Under the pieces are notes generated by a model that saw only the letters and a program-made list of their open reading frames with translations, made no database searches and was not told the origin of the DNA. From Pochonia chlamydosporia 170 (lineage: Eukaryota > Ascomycota > Sordariomycetes > Hypocreales > Clavicipitaceae): 64,000 nt of DNA. Shown piece after piece: positions 46,783 through 59,300 of this stretch. The stretch covers positions 496,001-560,000 of the forward strand of contig NC_035791.1 of the NCBI RefSeq assembly GCF_001653235.2, written 5' to 3'. Position 1 is the stretch's first letter. The number at the start of each line of letters is the position of its first letter. Position numbers and translations under genes: made by a program.

Positions 46783-47666
46783 ATGCCAGCTGTAAGAAGT
46801 GTTGTGTTTGGGCTGCTGGCCATCACGGTTAGTTTCGTTCGTGCGGCCGACATAGAGGTCATTACTTGTTATGCCCACGACGGATCAGCCTGGGCAAACA
46901 ATACGCGATGCCCTGGATCGGATGCGTGTTGTGGTATCGCAGACACATGTTTATCCAATCGCCTGTGTCATAAAGAAAGTGACGGCCCTGGGACTTTTAT
47001 CCGGGGACCTTGCGCAGTCAAGCCATGGAATAAGGGTCAATGTGCGCAGGTGTGCGAATACGGTACGTTCTGAGCAGGAAACACGGCATGAATCTACTTC
47101 CTCTCACGATTCACGAAGTCACCCGCGTGCTAACGAAATACCCTGAAGACGAGGAGAAAAAGAGATTCCCCCGAGTTACAGCCTGCAATGACGGCTCATT
47201 TTGTTGCGAGAAGGACGGAACTGGGTGTTGTACCGCCAAAAAGGGCACATTTCTCGATAAGAACGGCAACATCGCCAAAGGTCCTGCAACAACGACATTA
47301 TCATGGGGCCCGGAACGCACATCAGCAGGATACCAGACGGTAACCTCGGCGCAAACCACCATATCGACAGCCACCAATACCCCTACTCAGTCGCCTTCAG
47401 CAACACCATCACCAGACTCGAATGACGATAACAACGCCGCCAAAATTGGTGCCGGAGTAGGCGTTCCAGTTGGTGTTTTGGCCATTGGAGGCGTTGCAGC
47501 TTTCTTCTTCTTCAGACGCAGAAAACAGGCCAAGAACAGCAACAGCGTTCCCGAACTTGGAACCGAGGGGGAACAGAAGAAGGTGGTGTACACGGGACCG
47601 CCGGTTCAACCTCAGGAATTAGATGGCAGTGAGAACCAGGTACACCGATCTGAACTTCCTGCTTAG
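46783..47666 (+). CDS. Cysteine-rich single-pass membrane (surface) protein
   Basis: Two exons, 46783-47062 and 47149-47666, joined over an 86-nt intron, give 265 aa. A signal peptide is seen at residues 1 to about 22 (VVFGLLAITVSFVRA). The ectodomain has a cysteine pattern common in fungal surface proteins: ITCY, CPGSDACCGIADTC, LC, FIRGPCAVKPW, CAQVC, then CNDGSFCC and GTGCC. A Ser/Thr-rich stalk (residues about 145-185), likely O-glycosylated, leads to a transmembrane helix at about 193-215 (IGAGVGVPVGVLAIGG) and a stop-transfer FFFFRRRKQAK. The cytoplasmic tail is 45-50 residues. Such proteins occur in families in filamentous ascomycetes, and some may act as wall sensors; the function here is unknown. 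Confidence 0.85.
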
Positions 47667-49055
47667 CGAAGCTGCTTGGGGGAGGAGTTCATAATAGAGC
47701 GTATATATCTGCATTTGAAGTATGGCGTTGGGTGTTGAATTGGCTTTCATAATTTGATGAATAGCGAAACCTAGTTTAATCTGATGCGTATAAACAAGAG
47801 AAACGGAACTCGCAGGCTTGCCACACCAATGCCACACCACAACGTGACAACACTGCACGTGCGCCTCAAAACGGCAAGTAGTATGCATTGTCTAGGCAGA
47901 CATGCACTTCCTTGGTTCCGTGCATGTAAACGCCCTTGCCGCAGAATGGGGGCCCAACAGGTTTATGTACTCAAGTATGTTGGTTCTGCGGATAAGCGGG
48001 TGCGAGATATACGAGCAGTGCTCAGTGCCCAGGACCATATTGATGAACAATAGGGCGTGGGGATATAAATCTCTTTGTTGCGTAGTTCCGTAGTACGTTA
48101 TAAGTTTGTATGTTGGGGGCGGTTGGAATGCAACTCTGCTTATGAAGCAATATGAGGCTTACTTGACAGTCGTGGATATGGCGAGGAATATGCTTGCGGC
48201 GAAGTTCTGCATAAGCACTTGGAGATACACATGTAGGTATACATTGAAGGTGCTGTAGTTTAAGTGTAGAGTTAAGATTTGGATTTGGCGTGCACTTTGG
48301 CATATTTGCCGAGGTATGTTTGCGCAGAGTTGACTGCTTCGTGAGTGTGGTATGCAGCGCGGGTAGAATAAGGATAACAACAACTGCTTACTATTATAGT
48401 GAAGCTATGGAACTTGCTTGTCCATCTTTCCCATCTAGAAGTTTACTATGCAAAGATAACCAGCGCATACGTCCAAACACCTACACGAAGCGAGATACTC
48501 GGGTCACACCATCCATGGGAAGCTGGTTGGGGATTCGTAAGAGTCGAATACCTCCATCAACAATAAAAACTATATAATTAGACCCGTCATTTCATCGACA
48601 GTGTACAGGACAAGACTAATAAGCTGTGAAAGGAGACACAAGTTACGGGTGAGTCTCCCGCATATGACGTGAAACACCGGCGAACCACGAGCAACCGCGT
48701 ATATACACCTTCTCCGCAATATAAAAGCTAAAACAGACACAACCGCGATAACGTGAGTCAGCTCAGCACTCATAACTACAATTAGTTTGCCTCGCGTGAC
48801 ACATACAAACACGTCCTCACATCACAATATGGCAGATACCGAAACGACAACAAGAATTTTCACCAGAACAAACCAATCATATTGGATGAAACAATATCTA
48901 ATACAACCAATATGCCTCGACTTATTCCCGTCCCCCCGCCAGATGCCCACCGATCCCCCTTACCGTGCTGGCAGAAATAGCAAATTCCCAGTATTTCTAT
49001 GCAGTAAACATGTGCAAAAACCCCGATTTATACCGTTTCCATTTGTTGCTCCACT
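47667..49055. other. Convergent intergenic region
   Basis: 1.4 kb between two converging stop codons. AT-rich, no gene recognised. Confidence 0.5.
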
Positions 49056-49914
49056 TTACTCCTCCTTGGCACCGCCGCGGCCAGACTTCTCAGCAGCCTC
49101 GACGGCCTTCTTGTCGCTCTGAGCCTGACCCTGCTGCATGGCGCTCATGAAGCCAGCGGCCTGCTTGAAGGGGCGCTTGAGGTCACCGATGGCGGGCTGG
49201 CCGTAGATGTGGATCTTGACGAGGTTGCTCTCGAGGGCGCTTTTGACGGGCAGAATGCTCTGGATGAGGAGGGGGTTGGTGTACTTCATGTAGAGGTGCA
49301 TGAAGGCCATGATAGCAATGCCCATCATCTGTCCGCGGAAGAGGGAGCGAAGCTGGTCCTTGTCGTAGGCTTGGATCGTGGTGGTGACGAGCTTGCCTTC
49401 TTCGGTGGAGCCCATTGGGGGAGGCTCGACGTACTTGAGGGTGGTCAAGTCTGCGTTGCGTTAGTTTATGGGCGTGCAAGAGGATTTCTAGGTGAGGACT
49501 CGGCAGGAGTTTGGGGAGAGTCGGCAGCAGGCGCAGCGGATGCTGTCCGAGATGTGGGAGTGTATGGTAGCCATACCCTTCTTCTTGTTGATCTGCGTTC
49601 CAATGTACAGGTAAAGGAGGGCAATGAGGACATTGCTACCGACGTAGACGGCGCGAACGGTGTTGAGGACGTTGGGGTCGTCAAAGGGAATGCGCTTCGA
49701 CACCTGCATCATGCCCAACATGATGACGAGGTTGGTACTGTTGGCAGGGGGTGTTAGCATACATCATCACTCTGTAATGTGTGCGGTGTGCGTCCGGCGA
49801 TGCAAAGACATGATGCCACGCGACTCGTGATAGTCTGGAGAGGAAGCCTTTCGACCACATGTCCGGAACAAGGGAAATGGCGACAACTCACATTTGGGGG
49901 CTGAGACCGGCCAT
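49056..49914 (-). CDS. PHO88: Snd3/Pho88, SRP-independent ER targeting protein
   Basis: Three exons, 49914-49892 (23 nt), 49737-49577 and 49450-49056, with introns of 154 and 126 nt, give 192 aa. The start MAGLSPQITNLVIMLGMMQV and the segment FDDPNVLNTVRAVYVGSN match Pho88, as does TTLKYVEPPPMGSTEE. Two or three membrane segments are visible: ITNLVIMLGMM, VLIALLYLYIG and MGIAIMAFMHLYM. The C-terminal tail is charged (AVEAAEKSGRGGAKEE). Pho88, renamed Snd3, is an ER membrane protein of the SND pathway that receives membrane-protein clients; it was first linked to phosphate transport. Length and layout are as expected. Confidence 0.95.
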
Positions 49915-52900
49915 TGTGAAGGCTTAGAACGTAAAACGTCTGCTTAGTTCTCCGTAGACACTGGACAAAGAAGAGGGACAAAGTCGGCCGTAGGTGTTCG
50001 ACAAAGAGTGGACGATGCAAAACCGTGGGTCGAAATTGGGAATTGGGGAACGTGGTCGCAAGGCTGCAAAGACACGACACGAGGAGAATTTGGCTGGAGT
50101 CTGTGGCGAAATAGGCTTGGGTTGTAGTGAAGTATCTGCTAACACCGTTTTGTGCAGTTTTACAAAAGCCGCGATACAGAGTACCTCTGACTGCTCAAAT
50201 CTTTCGAGTCAGGGCCAATTCCCTTCCAGAGGGTTCGCTGGCCTTTTCGCAAGCAGTGGATGCCAACGCGGGTTCCTGGTTGGTCGGGGGCTAGGGAAGG
50301 GACCTGGGGCGCTCCTTCCGAAGCCACACTATGCTTCATCCCGTTGGAACCTTTTTCCGCGGTCCGAAGTGTGATCCGTCAACACCATATTTTACTTCCA
50401 ACAACACGGTGATGATTGTCAGCTAGAGATTTACATTTGCACAGGAACGTTTACCCTTCTTCGTTTGTATCTCCTTTCTTTGCTGTCAGCCCAGGCAAGT
50501 CGTGGCAAGGTCCCGTGGCCATGGGAACCGAACGGTGGCTGGCAAGTCACTCATCGAGACCAAACGCAGATATATGTCATGAATGAGCTGGTTGGCTCGG
50601 CGCCTAATTATGGCCTGTGAATTGTCTTCTTCGAGCGATTTGGGCCATGACGCAACTATTCGATTATAAAGTAGGAGCAAAGCGGCGCAATTGGCACCTC
50701 GTAATCCGCTTTCGCCCTACCATGGCCCCTTTCATATGCAGCATGGATTCCAGCACCGCAGCCACATTGCTCTTCTTCGTCTGCGTACATCTTCAACCAA
50801 GTGTTTGATGCATCATCGACATCCTGACCCGCAATCCTAGTTAATATCTGCCTCGGGAATTTGGGAGAGGCTCCAACGTGGTAAAAGTATGAGCAAGAAA
50901 GGCAGTTTCCCCAAGTACATAAAACAACCCTGTCGATGCAGAAACTTGAAGGCAATCAGCATCAAAGTTATAACACCTCTTCCTGCCATCCCAGCCATAC
51001 GGCAAGTATTCTATATCTGATACACGTCTACACCACTCCCAATCCGCATGGCAACAAAATCCCTTAACAAAACCGACCAAATACTTCTCAACTTCTCAAC
51101 GATAACGCGTGGACCCCTAGCTACCCAAAAACACCCCATCCATTATCCATTCATCCACCGCAATAAAAACCCATGTCCGAACCAGAACCACAACCACTAC
51201 GACCCTGCATGACCTTGACGGAGGATAAGCGAGTAAACCCCGATGCAGCCGCAATTCCAGCCCCCACATATCACACTCCGTTTCCACGGAGCAAAGGCTC
51301 AATTCGTCCATGGAGCTAGAACGGCCATTCAATTTCGTTCTTTAGTAAGATCCATATGTTCCCTATACCTAGATGTACTTGTAAAAGTTCCTAGTAAGCC
51401 AGTCTTGGCTATCCACCGTCAACAGGACCGACTTGAGAAAGACCACCACAGGGAGTGTACACACAAGGTGCTGTGTCAACGCATTTGTAACTGCAAATGA
51501 CATATCTGCCGAGTTTATCCAACGTTACTGGCACCCGTTGCACTCTCCTTGTATGTAGTGCATCTTTCTCACAAATCACATATCATATTGGATCCAAGAC
51601 TGATGGTGTTACCCCGGGAAGTGGCAGGTTCAGGGTCTGCAGTACAAACTACAGGGCTGAGCGCCCTGGGATTTACGGAGTACAATCCTGGTTGGATGGA
51701 TCGGGCCGGGCGCGCACCATACCGTGACATTTTGTCTGATGATACGGTTGTATACGCTGAGAATGACGGACATTCGCAGCGAGATTCAGGCACCTACGCG
51801 ATGTATACTGGCTCTCTCAGACCTAACACGGTACTGAAGCCTGAGACATTATACGTAGCATGGATGTCTGCATGCCTCTTGCTAGTATGCGGATTGGTTG
51901 TCGGTGACGAAATAGGATATTGCTCGTATTTGACTACCCTATAGAATATCACGATTCCCCAGCTGCTGACCAACAGGGCGGCGATTCAAGTCCATCACAG
52001 CAGAAGCAAACTCCCGTGGCGACGTGTCGGATGGACTCACATCAGGTTCGTAATTCAGCTTTGGGCAAACATATCCCAGACAGAGTGGGAAGCGAAAGAA
52101 ATCGCCCAACCCAAGAGCCACGCCACATCCCTTCAAGCAGACCCTCACGAGAAGATCTACTTGTCACGGGCAAACACATCAGACTAGACTGTGCACTGCC
52201 GTCAGCCCGGTAGCCAACGGCAAAAACTGTCCCCAGGTCATATCCACCATCGTACCAGACGGTTCGTGTACCCAACGGTTTCTCTGCCAAAGTCTCCTCT
52301 TCAGCAAGGCACCGCGGATCTTCTGCAGTAGGGTTACCTCCGTCAGCCCTACGACTCGGGATTCCCGTCGCCAAGGCAGAGCACAAAGCACACGCCGCTA
52401 TGCGTGTCTCAGACAGCACTGCCAGGTAAAAGATGTCTTGATACGGAGTACTTCCTTCAACACTGCAAGGAGATTTTTTGCCAACGAACCAAGACGGGCT
52501 TGGCAGCCATGACGTTTGGTGCCGGGCCAGGGGCGAGATCGCCAGTGGCGCCAGTGATTTGCAGCGACCAAATGCCCAGCCTTGTTGCGCCGAGCCATGT
52601 TGGTGCATGTGGCAACATCAAGTATCTTTGTTGCTTGCACTCCCTTACCCACTGTTCCCGTTTTGGTGCAAGAGCCTTTTGGTCAAAGCTGGGCCTGTCG
52701 TTGCAGTCGGCGACCAGGTATCGTATTCTTTGTTGACCAAGCTTGGCCACATTGTTGGCTCAAGGTGGGTGGGTAGGTGATTGTTTATTGATAGCTGGGA
52801 CCAGGTATCCTATGCTTGAATGGTTTTAGACGCAAACGCAATCATGGGACATGTTTGTCAAGGCAGTAAGTGCTGTCAAGAGTCTTGTGGCGCTAGACGC

Positions 52901-53468
52901 TTGCAAAGGGAGGCTGTAAGAGGATGCGTTGAGAAGGCTTCTCTGAAAGCAACCACTGCCACTTACAAGCAAGTCTGTAATGTGCATGATTGTTTGCCCT
53001 GGTGGAGGTGTAGAGTCATAGCCATTGTACTTGTCTGTTTGTTAAGGAGGACCTACCCATTTATGGTAACCATTTCCAAGGAGGCGCGATGCTGCTCCCT
53101 CTTGTAGTTCCATCAATCCATAGACTCACTGGAAACTTGATACCACGGTGCACAGACGAATGCCTATATGTGGTATTCGATCCTTATTGAGCACTTGCGT
53201 ACTGAACAAAGGCTAAGATAGCACGACCAGAAGTCGACATACATAGAAACGTAGCCATAGTTTTATTGACAAAGTGTTTGTCTTGATGCTCACGGATCTA
53301 GACGTCCATCGTCAGTGTCAAGCACAAAGACTGGCGCTTTTCCATCATCATCACCGTCATTCTCCATGCTGCTGAAAGGGAGCATCTTATAAAAATGTCG
53401 TGTACTATCCCAATGCCATTCGACGCAAACCACACACGAGGCGGCATATCTCCTCTCTGGCGTACCCA
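49915..53468. other. Gene-poor stretch with possible coding relics
   Basis: 3.5 kb with no secure gene. Two regions look partly protein-like: a plus-strand frame at 51549-51944 (131 codons, many Asp/Gly/Thr) and a minus-strand frame at 52042-52407 that begins like a signal peptide but lacks a start codon. I found no splice pattern that turns either into a convincing gene. Confidence 0.4.
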
Positions 53469-54239
53469 ATGCCCTGCCGGATCAGGGACACTGAAGAAAC
53501 CAAAGTCTCTGTCAAAGTTAAGCGCTGCGGTTGTTCCTGGGGCATCTTTTGTCTGCATAGCAAGGGATTCTCGTCACATTCGTCGCGCTCTTCTGGCTCT
53601 TCGGGCTCTCGCTCCCGCTCGACAACGGTATATTACGTCCGGGATTCCTCAAGCAAGTTGTCTTCGTCGACAGCCATGGATACCTGGGGAGATTGTCCCC
53701 TGTGTATGCATCACGGGGCATACCCTCTCAAATCGAGATATTACCGCCAATCACAGCTCCATGAAGGACCATGGGGATATCAGTTTCAAGCGCAGGGTGG
53801 CGGCCATTTTGCCCACCACGACCACTTTCATGACCACCATCACGAGATCCTCCACGGCCATGGGGGCGGGATATTCCCTGTTCGTCCCAGATCTCTGGGC
53901 TACTTGCCCGTTGAGACACCCTTTCTGGTTCATGTAAAGGATCATCCAGCGAATGCTCGCGGAACAGGAAGAGGATACTATTACGATGTATCGCTGACTC
54001 GTGATCTCTCTGCGACAGACATCATCTCATTCCTCACTACCAACCCTACCCGTTTCAAGGTCATGTTCAAGAACCCACAAGGAGACTTTGAGGAACTCAC
54101 TCCGGATATGGATACAAGGGAGCTCGTGCAGCACATGACGAAATTCGATATTATGCTGCGAGAGCATGTGCATACGGCGCCAGTTTTTGCGATAACGCCT
54201 GAGCACGCCCTGTCGTACCCACGAGCCCTTCACCCATAA
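53469..54239 (+). CDS. Histidine-rich orphan protein
   Basis: A single frame of 256 aa from the first in-frame ATG at 53469; the frame is open further upstream, so an extra exon is possible. In order: a cysteine motif (KRCGCSWGIFC), a serine-rich tract (SSHSSRSSGSSGSRSRS), a C-x2-C (CPLCMHHG), a histidine run (HHDHFHDHHHEILHGHGGG, residues about 125-143), and a C-terminal half of about 100 residues with ordinary globular composition (FLTTNPTRFKVMFKN; LTPDMDTRELVQHM). No secretion signal is clear. I do not recognise the family. Length, composition and the ordered C-terminal half favour a real gene. The histidine run suggests metal binding, which is inference. Confidence 0.6.
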   Translation: MPCRIRDTEETKVSVKVKRCGCSWGIFCLHSKGFSSHSSRSSGSSGSRSRSTTVYYVRDSSSKLSSSTAMDTWGDCPLCMHHGAYPLKSRYYRQSQLHEGPWGYQFQAQGGGHFAHHDHFHDHHHEILHGHGGGIFPVRPRSLGYLPVETPFLVHVKDHPANARGTGRGYYYDVSLTRDLSATDIISFLTTNPTRFKVMFKNPQGDFEELTPDMDTRELVQHMTKFDIMLREHVHTAPVFAITPEHALSYPRALHP

Positions 54240-55895
54240 TAAAAAACTGTCCAGCCTTCGACAAGACATCCACAGGCTTGCCCCTGAGCTGGAACATAGA
54301 GAGCAAGGCTTCAGGTGAAGCTAATTTTACCTTTGAGATAAAGAATCGTGCTCAATCGAAGACAGCCACATCACCCCACTAGCACGAGAAACTTCCCAAA
54401 ATATAAAACATGCCCCAGAATACGAGTTGGTAATCGATAGTCGAGTCCGTCTATGCCGACAGGGTTCTCCATCCTGGGGCAGGACAACTCGCCTTTCGGT
54501 AAGCTGCCGTAACCTCCAGAATCGACTCCATCCAGTGCTACCTCGACATGGGCGTACGTACACTGGTTCGAGTTTGAGCCAAGTGCGGCTCAAAGTGTCA
54601 GCGTACACGAGACGGAAACTCCTTTTTGGTTGCTGTGATTGTGGCTACAGCTGGCGCCAGCAGGGTGGAAACGTGGTGATGACGCGTTGCAGCCCATTTG
54701 GTGACGTTGGCTCCATGCGCTCAACACTGGAAGCGGTCTAACCTGCTGGCAAGACTATAGCCCATGCCCAATGTCAGCCACTTTTTGTGTCAGCGCTTCT
54801 GTTTGTTCTTATTCCTCTTCTTTTTTTGGGGGGTTGCCAAACCAGGCAATGTGTTCGTGTAAGCTAAAAAAGTTATTGATTTCACGGGTAGTACCCTAGT
54901 ATGTATGGAGCAGACTCTAAGGGGTCGTATCGCAAAATAGTTGAAAGTTATACCAAGGTCTGCAGGAAACGTCGGTGATCTTGCCACAAACGTAAATTGG
55001 TGTGAGATGCTTGTTCGTTTCCAGTCCACATTGGTAAAGAAAGCGGTTCTAAGCCGGAGAATATACCAACAGCACTGTCATCAGTCGAGCCTCCCCCATA
55101 ACGGATGCATGTACTGATTTCCAACATTCCGCTGGCTAGGGGCACAATTCCTGGTAGTTGCCCAACTCAAACGACATGATCCGTCGCAATACCATTGTCG
55201 CCACTTTGCTTGTCCATAGGAAGAATACAGAAAATCTGCTTTCGTATTCTCCCGTAAGATGTCCTCGCCATGATGTTGATTGATGTTGATATCGTACTTC
55301 AAGCTTTCTTCGCAATTTTGCCTCGCGGGCCAACGTGGGTACCTGCCAGAAGCGGTTGGGGTCTCTGGCAAGGAATAGCTCCTGTATGTATTTTTACATC
55401 GCTGGCTGCGTGAACCAAACGGTGTTCGGCCCCTTCCACCTCAACCTGGGAGTTGTAGCGGCAGGTTTGGCCCAAACCAGTCTAAGCCGTGAGGACCTCC
55501 ACCAATGATGAAGTATGGTAAACGGGTGTGAGGTGATGCGCTAATCGAAGATCTAGAAGGGGGGGTGAGGATAGGAACCATGCACGAACAAACAGCGACA
55601 GGGGCTGCCGTAAGCCAATGCATAAGTTCGTGGAAGGGAGTGCCTTTCTTGTGAGCTCTCACCAGTCTTGCTTCAAGCAAGCACACACCTCCTCGGCTCC
55701 GATACCAAAGACGTCGTATCCTTCTGCAGCACCACATCAAATGCCTATTATTCAATTGACTAACAGGTATTCGCATCATCTGCATGTCACTTTTGAAAAA
55801 AAAAGCGCAATTGTTAAGGATCTTTTCTGCTGTATCTGCACCCGACTTGTTGGGCTGTTCTCGTAATGGTTCTTGCAGGGATGTGTGCCTTCTTG
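54240..55895. other. Gene-poor stretch
   Basis: 1.65 kb. A plus-strand tail at about 54630-54740 encodes a CCDCGYSW-like cysteine pattern. Minus-strand pieces at 54948-55400 read as protein-like in more than one frame. None can be assembled into a gene; they may be relics. Confidence 0.35.
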
Positions 55896-56328
55896 TCATC
55901 TGAAGTTCGCAGGCCCAGGCTTGGGAGCACAGATAGAAACCGCCTTCTCTATCCAAGTGTCTTCAGCATGTTTCCCGGCGATCAGCTTTTGACTGAAGTG
56001 CTATTCATGTGGTGGGCTAACAACGCACCGAAAAGTCGTGGCTTACCGAAGAAACAATCTCCCAAGTCTCCAAGAATTTGCATCGAAACAGACCAGTATG
56101 AGAAGCGGGCACATAATCTGGCAGCATTGTAGTCTCAAACATGCCAGGGGCCACCACTGAATAACCGGTATAGAAAATGTTCCCGTGCCGGCTGAAGCAA
56201 ATAGTCTTGATAGGAACACGGAATTTTTGGCGCTTCAGTTGGGTGAGAATTCCCAATGTCACATGTGTGCGCTTGAATGAACCCCATTCATCAATGCCAG
56301 CAGAGTATCTTGTTTCGGCTGATGGGGT
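55896..56328 (-). CDS. Possible C-terminal exons of an unknown spliced gene
   Basis: Two pieces, 56328-56047 (94 codons) and 55985-55896 (29 codons plus TGA), lie on either side of a 61-nt GTAAGC...AAAAG intron and keep one frame. The first piece begins directly after a CTAG acceptor. The joined peptide (for example RVPIKTICFSRHGNIFYTGY, VVAPGMFETTMLPDYVP, GKHAEDTWIEKAVSICAPK) has balanced composition with conserved-looking Trp, Gly, Pro and His. I do not recognise it. Upstream exons and the start were not found, and after the TGA a further protein-like stretch follows in the same frame. It may be the 3' end of a real gene or a decaying relic. Confidence 0.35.
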
Positions 56329-59300
56329 CTAGTTCACCCTGCAGAGACGGGCTCTGAGCAAACATACGTCGGTTCGGTAAAAGAATACCATCCTACATGA
56401 AATTTCAATGCAACAACGCTAAACATGGCCCCAACTGTAGCCTATTCATGCCAGCCCAGAGGCAGTTATGTATCGTGATGGTGTGTGATGGCCCATGGTC
56501 ATGTACCCGCACAGGCGTAGCCCAGCTGTGATTTCGACACCATAGAGGAGCAAAGACTGAGACGAAATGGTCCAAACTAAACAATGTGGAAAAAAATTTG
56601 CTGAGTGTCTGTGTGTGGACGTGACAATTTCCATTCATCTTACAATCGTGACCTGCTTTGAATATGTTGGTGATGTCAGTAACCCCAGGTTGGTGGAGTT
56701 GTGTGGCTATCTAGACAAAGTGTACCACAGCCAGACCGGAGCCAACCAGCCATCCCTGCTGCAGTTTTGGTGAACTGCCCGCCAGATGGCGTTGCGGCTG
56801 TACTGAAGTTAGACTAAAATCTGATACCACCTCTCTGTGATAGGTTTGCTGTTGTAAGAGCAGAGCCACTGGTTCCTCGCCGCCCTGCCTGCCAAAATCA
56901 TAGCGCCTGGCTTGTTTTTTTGCCACAAGTACTGATCATCTAGTCGTTTGCCTGAAGAACAATGAAAATTGGGCAATAATGAAAGTTTTGTAGTTGGCAC
57001 GACAGCTCAAGAGTAGCGAAGCCGATACCCTGCGCTCTGGGGAGGCATTGTGGCAAGGTAGAAATCCCAGGGAAGCGCCGGCTCGCCTCGATTGATGACC
57101 TTGGGAGCCACGGTCTGCTCCTCCAAGGTTGGTCAGATTCCACTTTTCTGGCTGCACATTCGCTCTGTGCCTTGTATAGAGCCTCGCATTGTGGCCACTG
57201 CGAGTCTACCAGTGAGAGAGCAGGAGATGCGAAATCCAGACTTAACTGAGCCGGAGGTACTTATTTACAGATCGGGGTGGGCATCGACTTAATTTTGTCA
57301 AGATGATCTGGTCCAGCAGGAATGGCTTTCGGGGAGAATTCTTTTGACACTTCCTTCACCATCGTGCATTACTCGTGAGAACATGATCCTGCCGCCACTA
57401 AAGCTTCATCTTCCATTCCTCAATGCAGGTTGAGGTTGGTTTTTTGCGCATGCAAAATGTCAGCTTGTAAAGCCCTGGTCGCCTTGCGGATATTGACACT
57501 GAGGCTCGAAATGTCTCTATGATAGCTGTGGCTCTGTGGTTGTCTTAGAGGACACGAAGGAGTTCCTTGCATTCTATGTTTTGCACCGGGTGGTATCGTA
57601 TGCCGGAAGTGTGGTAAATGCTTTGATGTACAACGAAGCGCAGTCTCGCGGGGGTCAAGCTGAGATATCGCAAGGCCGTTGGGGTTGGCACAGCCATGAT
57701 GGAGTGCTTCGGCTAATACCTTGTGAAGCGATAGGGCCAAAGCCGTTGGCGTTGAGCCGCCAATGGAGCGGAAGCAGCATGCTACCCTTTGGTCAACATG
57801 TCCCGGGGAGCATGGCTCAGCCACCACCCAGATCCTTCCCAGGGTTTTGTCTCCAACGCTCAGGCTTCAACGAGTACAGCCGACCCTCCTGCCCCAGCTG
57901 TACCCTGTGTTGGAATACGACCTGGTACTGACCCATGCTTGCAAGTGCACGGTAGAAAGCTGGAGTCCAAAAAGAGCAACCAGACCTCCATCTGCTTGGA
58001 GAACAAATGGATGAATTGACCAATCGGAAGCACCTGTCCGTGGCTGAGAGCTACTTTTGGGGCCTATAGTCAGAACAAGGCAGTAGTGTGGATGATTTTG
58101 GCTCCAAACGGTCATGATAAAATGTTGCATGGGACGGAATGACAGTTCGGCGACGTGGCGAAGCTCAGCATGACAGAAGACTGTGCGAATGGTGCGGCAG
58201 CTTGTGTTTTGATGTGCCAAATTGTTTTGCAAGAACCTGCGTCAAGTTGACGGACTACGTCAGTTTGTTTTTTTTGCCAATGTTGCAGGCTCAAGGTCCA
58301 GGCTCACATTCATTGACAGGCCAACACTTACTTCTTGGATGCTTCTTTTACTCTAAAACCACACCCTGTTTTGATAGAGTAGACGACCCTTTTCGGACTC
58401 TGGCATCGCACTCGATGTCCGTAGACAATAGTGCCACGCACTTTTGTAAACGCTGGTGTTGCCGTGGTAGTGCCGGTGTGGTTTTGTAAGGCGACCAATA
58501 GATTTGAAGCCGTCTCGTCCCCAGAGTTTATCATCCGCAGATGCTTGTTTCAGCTGGTAAATTTCGTCGTCAAGAATTTTTGGTTTATCCATTCAGACTC
58601 CGGAAATGAATCTTGGAAGTGGCCAACTCGGTTTGATACGGTTGGTCGTGCCTCGTACCTGACGCCCGGAGGTACAGATCATATGAGCACATGCGCCTCC
58701 CTAGGGTGATTGTCACTGGTGTGTATTGGCAGGAGGTGGTGTCTTGCTGCGGAATCAGCACCCAACCCCGTATGCGCCATTGGCAAAGCTATTTTGGCCA
58801 CTCTGCAGACAGGGGCAACACTAACCGGGACGGATGTGAAAGATCAACCAACACTGGACTTGCGTCTTGCTATTGCCTGTCACTGTTCAAATCTTCGAGT
58901 TTGCTTCGTCTCTACCTCGTCGGCTCTGTGGTGTTCGAAACTGCGGATGCAACGCCTGTCGATCAAGCTTGGCAAGGGTAGCGAGCGACGGTTGTCTGAT
59001 CATCGTGGTTCATATGGATGGCGATGGCACCAAGAATGCTTCGTGCCAACAGAAAGACGAGTCATAGCAGTACATCTGCCCAAATGCCGGAAGAGGAACC
59101 ATGAAATCTGGTACCTGTCCTCATCACTTGGCGGTACGGGGCACTTGTCCGGGTCAATGGGCTCCTTCTCTTTGTGTCTTGCCGTCTGGTACACTCAGTC
59201 ACTCACACGTCTTGAGGACCTCTTCATCAGGCAGACGGCAGGGATTCGGCCTCGCGTGCCTCTGGGGAGTGGCGCCATGGTGTCTGGTGGTGGGAACGGA

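Noticed and set aside
51549..51944. 131-codon plus-strand frame
   Set aside because: Partly protein-like but no homologue recognised and no consistent splice context; kept only as a remark in the intergenic entry.
55441..55956. Minus-strand 171-codon frame containing HELMH, like a zinc metallopeptidase HExxH site
   Set aside because: The surrounding sequence shows no metallopeptidase context, and a better-supported exon in another frame (EGYDVFGIG...) with splice sites overlaps it.
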